Assembly: GCA_903837355.1 (NCBI GenBank)
Contig: CAILUI010000463.1
Location: forward strand, 1-43,841
Source: an uncultured Victivallales bacterium
GTDB taxonomy: Bacteria; Verrucomicrobiota; Lentisphaeria; Oligosphaerales; JAFGRS01
DNA length: 43,841 bases
Direction: 5' to 3'
Shown here: in pieces, positions 10,043 to 17,554 of the stretch
How positions within the stretch are numbered: position 1 is the stretch's first letter
Layout: the number at the start of each line of letters is the position of its first letter
Program-made: the position numbers and the translations under genes
The notes under the pieces: generated by a model
What the model saw: the letters and a program-made list of their open reading frames with translations, nothing else
Told to the model about the DNA's origin: nothing
Database searches by the model: none

Positions 10043-11416
10043 TCACCGGGTGCGAGGGTGAGGGACAGGTTGCCGGGGATACTCGAACGCGGTGTCCAGC
10101 TTGAACAGCTTGCCGTCGCCCGCGTCCAGATGCAGTGCAGCAGTACTATTGGTCACGGTGATCGGCACCAACCCGCCATCCACTTTGCTGACCTCAGCAA
10201 GCCCCCTTACCGTCGGTTTGTAGCCTTCGAGCCACAGACAGTATGCCAGCTTGAAATTCGCCTCGAAATCAACCGGATTGGCCGTGTCGGCATTCACCAC
10301 CATCACGTAGTCAGCCCCGGCATTGTCTCTGAAAAAGCCCAGCATCAGATCTTTGTCCGCTGGAAGCTGGATGATACTGGTGTCGCCAAGCCTCCTGCAC
10401 CCAGCCGGTATCTTCCCCGTGAAGAAGACATCCGTCGAGGTCAGTTGCATGAGCGTCTTGCCCAGTACCGTCATCTCGGCATTGAGTTGCCGCACCCCTT
10501 CTCCCATCCTTGTCGGCTTGCCGTCATAATCAACGATCGCCCGGTAAGGGTTATCCTTCTCCCACTCCTTGGGTGCCCAATAGACGAAATACATGATGCC
10601 CTTCATGCCGTAAGCCATGGAGGTATAGACTTGCCAGCGCATCTGGGCATCGCTCGGCTCGGCGTAACCGAGATGCTTCCAAGACAGGATGGTGTTCCAG
10701 GGAATCACATTGTATTTCTGTGCATACTTGCGAATCAGGTCCAGGTTCTCGAAGTAGTCCGTCCGGATGGTGCCGTCTGCCATCAAGGCGTAATGGTCAT
10801 AGCAGAGCACGCTGGGCTTGACGGTCTTCAGGTACATATCCAGATACTCTTCATAGGTAGGAGTGCCCAACTGAACCGTCGTCGCATAGGTTGGGAGCAG
10901 ATTGGCAAACACGAAGGTATCCGGATTCAGTTTGTGGATGATCTCCGCAGCGTCCTTCATGGACTGAAAGTAGTCCGACCGCGGTTCGTCCTGAATGCCC
11001 AGTCCGTAAACGGAGGGATCATTGACATACTCGGCACAGACGGCGGCATAGGTCTCCTTCCAATTCGGGTCGTTGACCCGTTGCAGCGGATGGTAGAGCC
11101 TTGGATCGTCAACCATGGCCTTGAGGCCGACCTGCCTGCAGCACTCCAGCATCTTTTTGATGTCTTCCGGGGTATACGCCGGGAAGCCCCCGTCGGCGAA
11201 GGTGAAGCCCATATCCTTCATCATCTGATACGACTCCACCTGATTCGCATAGGCCGGCGCCCCGATCCAGAAGCCGATCTGGAACTCAATCGCCTGTCGA
11301 TTGGCGGCGGCAGGCGGTGTGGCGGCGCTCGGAACCTGGCCGACGGGTGTGCGACAAGCCGTGAGGCCCGTCATCAGCACGGCGAGGCAGTGGGTGCTTG
11401 TCATGGCAGCTTTCAT
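10043..11416 (-). CDS. TIM-barrel glycoside-hydrolase-like lipoprotein
   Basis: Starting at the ATG at 11416 the product has 457 residues. A GTG at 11422 and an ATG at 11404 are alternatives; the region aligns without gaps to the 5' end of the gene at 14999-17476, where only the position equivalent to 11404 is ATG in both. The leader ends in a perfect lipobox, LTAC (Cys21). The body is a (beta/alpha)8-type protein: GIQDEPRSDYF (Glu144) has the position and context of the acid/base Glu of clan GH-A enzymes, and WNTILSW and MYFVYWAP look like later barrel strands. I do not recognise a specific family. Base use is odd: the line 10681-10740 is 26/60 G+C, far below neighbouring genes, suggesting a more recent arrival. 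Confidence 0.6.
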   Translation of the reverse strand: MKAAMTSTHCLAVLMTGLTACRTPVGQVPSAATPPAAANRQAIEFQIGFWIGAPAYANQVESYQMMKDMGFTFADGGFPAYTPEDIKKMLECCRQVGLKAMVDDPRLYHPLQRVNDPNWKETYAAVCAEYVNDPSVYGLGIQDEPRSDYFQSMKDAAEIIHKLNPDTFVFANLLPTYATTVQLGTPTYEEYLDMYLKTVKPSVLCYDHYALMADGTIRTDYFENLDLIRKYAQKYNVIPWNTILSWKHLGYAEPSDAQMRWQVYTSMAYGMKGIMYFVYWAPKEWEKDNPYRAIVDYDGKPTRMGEGVRQLNAEMTVLGKTLMQLTSTDVFFTGKIPAGCRRLGDTSIIQLPADKDLMLGFFRDNAGADYVMVVNADTANPVDFEANFKLAYCLWLEGYKPTVRGLAEVSKVDGGLVPITVTNSTAALHLDAGDGKLFKLDTAFEYPRQPVPHPRTR

Positions 11417-11563
11417 TTCCACTCTTTCTTGCGGCCGGTGCAATTAGGGATGGTCCTGGGTATTCAGCCCCAATGGGGCGTTTCATACCAGCCCAAGGCA
11501 ATGCCATGGGCCGCTATACAACCGCGCTTGCAGTGCTCCAAACGGAATTCCTTGTTGCACCGG

Positions 11564-13756
11564 TCAATAATTGATGAGCAGCGGGATGAAAGCCATATCC
11601 TTGGAAGCGTTCAGCGGCGGACAGGCTCCGATCGGGATGCTCTTCGTCTTGCCGTTCTTCACGTCTTCCAAGACCAGGGTTTCGGGGGACGGATTCCCCG
11701 GTGCCATCATGCTCACGCAAAGGGTGGAATCTTTGGCGAAGAGGGGCGACACGGTCTGGACGCCGGGTTGGGAGAACAAGCCGCCAAGAGCTTCCAGGCG
11801 GGTGCCGTCCACAGCGCTGAAACTGCGGGCGTTTTCATGGGCTTCCGTCTTGAAGCCAAAGATCCACGCGGTCGAGTTTCGGAAGGCGAAGTTGCTCAGG
11901 AAGTGCTCGGTGTTCACCTGGCGGCACCAGACCGTGACATTCTCCACCGCAAAGCGGTTCTCCGGGCCGCCGGCCGCGAAGCCCAGCGCGTTGTTGACAA
12001 AGAGTCGCTTGGGTTCGCCCGCGGGCGTCGTGTTGCGGTAGAGCCGCCAGCAGTTCGTGGCGTCGTCATACTGCGCCGGTTTGAGGGGCTTGAGAAAGAG
12101 GTCGATCATCATCGCGCTGCGTCCGGCGTGGGGGAAGAACGTCTGCGTGTCTTCCAGCACGACGGTTCTGGCCGCGGCGTGGTCCAGGAACACGCCGCCC
12201 AGATTGTACGCGCTTTGCTGCAGCAGCAGCGGCTCGGCGGACGCCTCCGCCACGCAGAACATGGCCTCTTCCCGGAACTGCGTCCGCAGCGTGCAACCAT
12301 AGAGAAACGAGACCTGCCGCACGGTTCTCGGGATCGCCACCGTCCCGTTGACGATGTAGACATTCTTGGGAAACAGCACCGCTGGCTTGCCGGAAGCCAT
12401 CGCCTGCTGGATCGCCAGCGTGTCATCGGCGACGCCGTCGCCCACGGCGCCATAGTCATCGACATTTGCCCACTTCGCCAGATCGCCTTCGTGCAGGACT
12501 TTGGGCGACTCCTCGATCGGCAGCCGCAGGCTCCCCGCCGGGGTGCCCGGCTCGGTCGAAAGCGTCGGCCCCGAGACGTATTCCTCCACCCGCGGAGACG
12601 CGAGGACGCTCTGGCCGTCCCGCGCCAGGGCGCTGGCGTATCCAACTGTCTGGATATTGCGCGCAAACAGGTGCCCATCGGCCAAGTCAATGGCCGCCGC
12701 CGCGCCCTCCTTGCCCTGGAAAGAACTGTCGAGCAGAACGCCATGCGCGGAGGATTCCACCCGCAGGGCGGTTGGCGCACCAGTCACGACGACATCCCTC
12801 GCCGCGAAACGCGAGTAGTTCGCCACGCGGATGCCGAGGCGTTTCTGCTGGCTGAAGGAGGCGTGTTCCAGCGTTGGGATGGTTCCCCACCTGCCCGCGC
12901 TGATCGCTAGCCCCTCGTCAAAGCCCTGGATGGAAACATCTTCGAACAAGCCCTCCGCGCAGAGCACATCGCACAGCAGGCCCGTGACGCCCGCCTCGTC
13001 CCCGGACTGGATGGTGACGTTGCGAATGGCGCCGGTGTTTGCCGAGTTCCAGCGCATCCCGATGGCGCCCGGATTGCCGCTCCCCGTGTCAATCGTGAGA
13101 TTCTCGACCACGTTGTTCTGGTTCACGTCGGAGCCGCAGTTCAGGCGGAAGAACCCCAGCACGGGCTTGGCGGCGCCCGCACCAAAGCCGGGACAGTTGT
13201 CTTTCAGGCGCAGGATGGTCTTTTCGCGGCTCTGGCCGAGCATGATGATGCTGTCGTTCTGCTCTCTGACCCCGCTGGGGAAGAGTGCTTTGTTCTGCGT
13301 GTCAGCGTCCGACATCACCCAATGCTGCTGGTAGTTGTCCCACACGCCATCGCCTGCCAACACCGGCAGGTTGTGATTCACGGTGTCGCTCACCAGATAG
13401 GTCCCATTAGGCAGATAGAGGAGATAACTCCCCCTCAGCAGATTGCGTCCGCAATAGGCTGCCTCGTGGCTCCTGATCACGAAATCGCGCGCCGCGATGA
13501 GGGCCCCGGTGTCGTCGGTCTTCCCGTCGCCCTTGGCATTGAACGGCGGCTTAGTGACGTCCACCAGGCGTCCTCCCTTGCCCGCGTGCAGGAAGGCCGC
13601 TTCGGGATACACCAGGTTCACCGCGGGATGGCGGTCGCCCTTCGCTGTGAAGGGCGTGGCGGCAGGAGCTGGCCGGGCCTCGGCGCCGAGGGCGGGCAAG
13701 GCGCTGAGGCCCAGCAGGAGCTGGGCGTGCAGGGCAAGGCGTCGGTTCATAGTCAT
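11564..13756 (-). CDS. Secreted double beta-helix protein, pectate-lyase superfamily (GH55-like), copy B
   Basis: The 730-residue product has a Sec signal peptide (NRRLALHAQ, hydrophobic core, cleavage near LGA). Two segments carry the start motif of pectate-lyase-3/GH55-type beta-helices: FNAKGDGKTDDTGALIAARDF near residue 75 (truncated here to the core), and later VDDYGAVGDGVADDTLAIQQ. Two tandem right-handed helices are therefore likely, as in GH55 exo-beta-1,3-glucanases, though catalytic identity is not provable. It is a close paralogue of 17555-19801: from the end of the signal peptide to NHNLPV the two differ at only four residues. It lacks the ~20-residue insertion present before the shared C-terminus (FIPLLINY) in the other copy. 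The gene starts 36 nt after the stop of the Asp-box gene. Confidence 0.72.
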   Translation of the reverse strand: MTMNRRLALHAQLLLGLSALPALGAEARPAPAATPFTAKGDRHPAVNLVYPEAAFLHAGKGGRLVDVTKPPFNAKGDGKTDDTGALIAARDFVIRSHEAAYCGRNLLRGSYLLYLPNGTYLVSDTVNHNLPVLAGDGVWDNYQQHWVMSDADTQNKALFPSGVREQNDSIIMLGQSREKTILRLKDNCPGFGAGAAKPVLGFFRLNCGSDVNQNNVVENLTIDTGSGNPGAIGMRWNSANTGAIRNVTIQSGDEAGVTGLLCDVLCAEGLFEDVSIQGFDEGLAISAGRWGTIPTLEHASFSQQKRLGIRVANYSRFAARDVVVTGAPTALRVESSAHGVLLDSSFQGKEGAAAAIDLADGHLFARNIQTVGYASALARDGQSVLASPRVEEYVSGPTLSTEPGTPAGSLRLPIEESPKVLHEGDLAKWANVDDYGAVGDGVADDTLAIQQAMASGKPAVLFPKNVYIVNGTVAIPRTVRQVSFLYGCTLRTQFREEAMFCVAEASAEPLLLQQSAYNLGGVFLDHAAARTVVLEDTQTFFPHAGRSAMMIDLFLKPLKPAQYDDATNCWRLYRNTTPAGEPKRLFVNNALGFAAGGPENRFAVENVTVWCRQVNTEHFLSNFAFRNSTAWIFGFKTEAHENARSFSAVDGTRLEALGGLFSQPGVQTVSPLFAKDSTLCVSMMAPGNPSPETLVLEDVKNGKTKSIPIGACPPLNASKDMAFIPLLINY

Positions 13757-13792
13757 CTGCGCTACCCCTCTGCTTGGCGCACCACGGTTGGT

Positions 13793-14944
13793 TCAGTTCT
13801 TTTCCTGGGGTGCTTGCCAGCCGATGGCGCCCATGTGGTAGCCATCGTGAAGGGGGGATTGCTTCGCGTAGAACACGGTGACCATGCGGCCGTCGGAAAG
13901 CTGGACGGTGCTGGGATAGCCCATGTCGCCGCTGACTTGGAACAGACGCAGTGGGGCATCCCATATCCTGCCGTCGTCTTTGCTGAGGCGTGCCTCGATG
14001 TTGCCGTTGCGGCGGTTGCCGTAGGTGAGGACGAGGCGATTGTCCTTGAGCCGGATGAGGCTGGCCGGGTGCTTGTGATAGCCGGTGAGCAGGCCCTCGT
14101 CGGTCCAGGTCTTGCCGTCATCGGTGGAGCGGAACTGGCGCAACTCCTGCCCGAGTTCCGGCGCGGGCTTCTCCGACGTCCGCACAATGCAGAGCCAGCC
14201 CTTGCCGTCGAGCGGCAGTAGCACGCCTTCGTTGATCTTGTCCGCGATTTTCGCCGGCTCGCCCCAGATGCGACCGTCATCGCGACTGGTCATCATGTAG
14301 CCGCCGTATTCTTCTAGTTTTCCCTTTTCCCGATACGCATAGGCGACCGTCCGCAGGGTCTTGTCCGGCGCGGCCACAACGGTGCCGTAGGGCCTCCACT
14401 CGACGCCCTCGCGCAACTCGCGCGGAAAGTCTCCTTCCTTCTTCCACGTCCGGCCGAGGTCTGCGGAACGGAACACACCGGTAGGCATGACCGGTTTGCG
14501 TTTGCCCTGCGCGTTTGCGGCATCCTCGAAGCCACCCGAGAGCAGAATCAGGTCGCCGTTGGCCGCAAAGCCAGAGCACGAGTCGCAGTAGTTCGCATCC
14601 TGGTCAGGGCGCCGTGCGGCGGTGCCGCGCTTGGCCCAGGTCTTGCCGCCATCGGTGCTGGCCCAGCAGTCCACATCGCCCGGCAGCGTGGTGTGTCCAG
14701 GCGCGTTGTAACCGAGGGCGAGCAGCGTGCCATCCGGCGCACAATGAAGCTGCGGCCACAGCCCGCCGCCCTTCACGACGACGGTGGCGAAGTCGGGAGT
14801 CAGCGGAACTGCCTCCACATCGTTTTTGAGGTTCCCGCCCGGCCCCATGGGCGCGAACTTCTCAGCCTCGTCGGCGGCGTGCATGTGCAAGGCGGTGAAG
14901 TGCAGCAGGAGCGGGGCGAGCAGGGACAGACGTTGGGTTGTTGA
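13793..14944 (-). CDS. Secreted sialidase-fold (Asp-box beta-propeller) protein
   Basis: The product has five Asp-box motifs of the S-x-D-x-G-x-T/I-W type: STDGGKTW, SADLGRTW, SRDDGRIW, STDDGKTW and SKDDGRIW. These mark a six-bladed sialidase/BNR propeller. I place the start at the GTG at 14944 (383 residues) because an AGGTGG site precedes it and because the resulting leader, STTQRLSLLAPLLLHFTALH, aligns with the leader of the beta-helix gene at 17555-19801; a GTG at 14959 is possible. I do not see the R-I-P motif of classical GH33 sialidases near the N-terminus, so hydrolysis of sialic acid is not established; related propellers act on other glycans or only bind them. Translation probably follows the upstream glycosidase, 54 nt away. 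Confidence 0.7.
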   Translation of the reverse strand, partial: STTQRLSLLAPLLLHFTALHMHAADEAEKFAPMGPGGNLKNDVEAVPLTPDFATVVVKGGGLWPQLHCAPDGTLLALGYNAPGHTTLPGDVDCWASTDGGKTWAKRGTAARRPDQDANYCDSCSGFAANGDLILLSGGFEDAANAQGKRKPVMPTGVFRSADLGRTWKKEGDFPRELREGVEWRPYGTVVAAPDKTLRTVAYAYREKGKLEEYGGYMMTSRDDGRIWGEPAKIADKINEGVLLPLDGKGWLCIVRTSEKPAPELGQELRQFRSTDDGKTWTDEGLLTGYHKHPASLIRLKDNRLVLTYGNRRNGNIEARLSKDDGRIWDAPLRLFQVSGDMGYPSTVQLSDGRMVTVFYAKQSPLHDGYHMGAIGWQAPQEKN

Positions 14945-14998
14945 CACGGTTGTTTCCACCTTGGTTCTTGGTGACTATGTCCGGTGTTCTGCCTGGGC

Positions 14999-17476
14999 CT
15001 AGTGTGGCGTTTGGGTAATGACCGTGAGCGGCTGCGCCTCCCAGGGTTCATCCGGGCGATCCACCACGTACGTGGCTCCGACGGCGGTGGGAAAGGTCAG
15101 CACACCGTCCGTCTCGGTCACCGTCACCTTCTTCATCCACAAGCGGTTCTGACGGCGCACGCGCACCGGACCCTCCCACGGCCGCACCAGGTGGCAGGGA
15201 ACGCCCGCTTCGCTGGTGATGGCCAGATACGACACCTTGCCGCCGCTCTGGATTTCGCCGCTGAGCAGGAATGCGCCTGCGGTGCGCAGGCGGGCGAAGC
15301 GGGCAGGGTTCTTCAGCTTCACCGGGGCCACGCGGATCTGCCCGGTGTAGCTTTGCACCAGGCTCTCATTGAGCACCACCGGCCAGCCCAGGAAGTGCAT
15401 GAAGATCAGATGGCTCATGCCGCTGTCCCGCGGATAGGTCTGGCAGCCGTTCTCATGCAGGATCGCCCGCGTGTGCTTCTCGAAAACGTCGAGCGGGTCC
15501 TGCCCCAGCCGTACCCAGGCCATCGAGAGCATCACCAGATCGTCCCAGAGATAATAGGGCGTGATCTGCACGGTCCTGAGGGCCAGCTCGCGTTCTTCCG
15601 GCGGGCTGTGCAGGCCGAACTCACCCGCCGGGAAAATCGGCATCGTCCAGGGCGAAAGGTGGTACTGGATGACGGGATAGTTCTCATAGGCCACCAGCAC
15701 CTCGCCCGATGGGAAATCCTGGGTGGTGTAGAGCGGGGGGGCGCTATTGTGAACGACTGGCTTGAGGTTCTTGCCGTCAATGACCGTCGTGCCATAGCCG
15801 CGCAGGTTGGCGGCGACCTTCTCCCAGTTCGCCCGCCGCCCCTCATCCACGCCCAGTTCCCTGCTAGCCGCCACGGCGGTCCGGAGCAGCATCTTCGCGA
15901 AGGCCAGGTCGATGGTGGAGTTCCTCGCATCGGGAACCATGAAAGCGAGATCCCAGACGGCCGTGGGCGGCATGTCGTACTTGCCGTCCGGGGCGAGCTG
16001 CACGAACTTCTCATAGAACTCCGCGCAGGCCTTGATCACCGGATAGCCCTGGTCGCGCAGGAACGTCTTGTCCTGACTGTATTGGTAATACCACCACAGC
16101 GGTTGGGCATCAAAGCCGTTCACCCAGGGCGAGGTGAACTCCGAGGCTCTGGAACTCACCGGTGCGGTGTACTTGCGGGGCCAACCAACCGTCGGGAACT
16201 TGGCGCCGCCGATGTTGCCGTAATCGTCGCGGACCATCATCTGGGCACAGGGCAGCAGATCGAAGATCTCGTCGTTATAGGCCTTGGTCAGCTCCAGGTG
16301 GTTGCAGGAGAAGGTCCCCCAGAGCGCGGCTTGCGCGTTGTAGTCCCAGTGGCGGTCATTGCCCCAGGGCGGAAAGTCTTCCGGTGCCCAGGGACCAAAG
16401 AGGCCTGGGCCGACGCTGCCGGGTCTGGTCACCGACGCCAGATGGTAGAGATTGAGGAACCACTGTTGGTTGAGGAATTCCCGACCGTCGAGCTGCACGA
16501 ACGACTGCCGCCAGAAATCATGCCATGCCTGCGCCTGTTCGCGCCGCAGTTCCGCCAGCCCGGCACGCTCCGCCGCGTCCATCGCAGCCTTGGCCGCCTG
16601 CAAGGGATTCCTGTCGTCGCGGGTGGTGAACACTGCCGTCAGGAACGTCACCGGCACCGCCGACTTCAGGCGCAGCCGCGCCACGCCTTCCACGCCCCCG
16701 CCCAGGCTCGCCGGTCTTGCAGACTCGCCGATCACCTCGGCCTTGACCACCTCACCGCCAATAACCCGGCCCAGCATCACATATTCGAAGCCGTCCGGGT
16801 AGGTGTCCGGGTCGGGCGGAAACTGATAGCGCACCCAGACATCCCGCCCCTCCGCGCCGAACTCGGGCGCCGTGGCAATGACGCCTGTGGTGTCCTTGTG
16901 CCGCGCCAGCTCGATGTCGAACGCTTCGCCGACCGTCGGTTGGTATTCGGTGGCGATCAGGTTCCGGTTCTTGGCCACAAACGCCCGCAGCTCCGGCGTC
17001 GGTCGGTTAGTCAGGCGGGTGCTGACCTCGGCATTCCAGATATCGAGCCGGGCCTTGGCGTCCGGATTCCGGGGCGTGGCCTCGCGGAAACGGATCCACC
17101 CCGCCGGCTTGGTGGTGGGCATCGGCACCCCGGCATTGCTCATGGCGGTGGCTTCGGGAGTATGCGCCAAAGGCTTGGTGCGGTAATCCAGCAGATCATT
17201 CTTGCCGACGAAGAGCACCAGACACTGGGGAACCGCATAGACCGCCACGCCAATGTCGCCATTGCCCAATCGCAGCGATTCGCCGTGGCTTGCCGGCAGC
17301 TTGGGCAGCTCGAGATTGTGCCCCGAGACCAGACCCTGCCAGTCCACCCGCATCCGCGTGCCCGCGATGGCTTCGGGTTCCGGCATGGCATCGGCGGCGC
17401 CCGCGTCAATGGCAGTGATGCCCAGCAGCAGCAGGGCGAGGCAGTGGATGCTTGTCATGACGGCCTTCCTTTCCAT
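14999..17476 (-). CDS. Secreted GH95-like (alpha/alpha)6-barrel glycoside hydrolase
   Basis: With the start at 17476 the product has 825 residues: a leader (ERKAVMTSIHCLALLLLGIT) followed by an N-terminal beta-sandwich with SLRLGNGDIGVAVYAVPQ and LVLFVGKNDLLDY, the region that also defines GH95 and DUF5703 enzymes. The middle is helical and Trp/Tyr-rich (WHDFWRQSFVQLDG; NLYHLASVTRPGS; WWYYQYSQD), fitting a six-hairpin barrel. It is a distant relative of 291-2633, but the two are not recent duplicates. GH95 members are alpha-L-fucosidases or alpha-L-galactosidases; that activity is only suggested here. An ATG at 17458, with AGGAAGG upstream, is an alternative start and is the only ATG shared with the homologous leader of the gene at 10043-11416. 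Frame continuation to 17551 is probably untranslated. Confidence 0.7.
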   Translation of the reverse strand: MERKAVMTSIHCLALLLLGITAIDAGAADAMPEPEAIAGTRMRVDWQGLVSGHNLELPKLPASHGESLRLGNGDIGVAVYAVPQCLVLFVGKNDLLDYRTKPLAHTPEATAMSNAGVPMPTTKPAGWIRFREATPRNPDAKARLDIWNAEVSTRLTNRPTPELRAFVAKNRNLIATEYQPTVGEAFDIELARHKDTTGVIATAPEFGAEGRDVWVRYQFPPDPDTYPDGFEYVMLGRVIGGEVVKAEVIGESARPASLGGGVEGVARLRLKSAVPVTFLTAVFTTRDDRNPLQAAKAAMDAAERAGLAELRREQAQAWHDFWRQSFVQLDGREFLNQQWFLNLYHLASVTRPGSVGPGLFGPWAPEDFPPWGNDRHWDYNAQAALWGTFSCNHLELTKAYNDEIFDLLPCAQMMVRDDYGNIGGAKFPTVGWPRKYTAPVSSRASEFTSPWVNGFDAQPLWWYYQYSQDKTFLRDQGYPVIKACAEFYEKFVQLAPDGKYDMPPTAVWDLAFMVPDARNSTIDLAFAKMLLRTAVAASRELGVDEGRRANWEKVAANLRGYGTTVIDGKNLKPVVHNSAPPLYTTQDFPSGEVLVAYENYPVIQYHLSPWTMPIFPAGEFGLHSPPEERELALRTVQITPYYLWDDLVMLSMAWVRLGQDPLDVFEKHTRAILHENGCQTYPRDSGMSHLIFMHFLGWPVVLNESLVQSYTGQIRVAPVKLKNPARFARLRTAGAFLLSGEIQSGGKVSYLAITSEAGVPCHLVRPWEGPVRVRRQNRLWMKKVTVTETDGVLTFPTAVGATYVVDRPDEPWEAQPLTVITQTPH

Positions 17477-17554
17477 TCTCTCTTGTGGCTGGCAGTTTCC
17501 GCGGTGTGCGCGGCAATCTGTTGCTGTAAACGACGTTGAGAGGATGGACATGCT

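Noticed and set aside
11467..11479. GCCCCAATGGGGC hairpin between two operon genes as a terminator
   Set aside because: The stem is only five pairs with a minimal loop, and on the minus strand no T-tract follows.
14984..17539. 851-codon plus-strand frame opposite the GH95-like gene
   Set aside because: It mirrors the real gene almost end to end, its composition is that of a reverse-complement frame, and no ribosome site or domain is visible.
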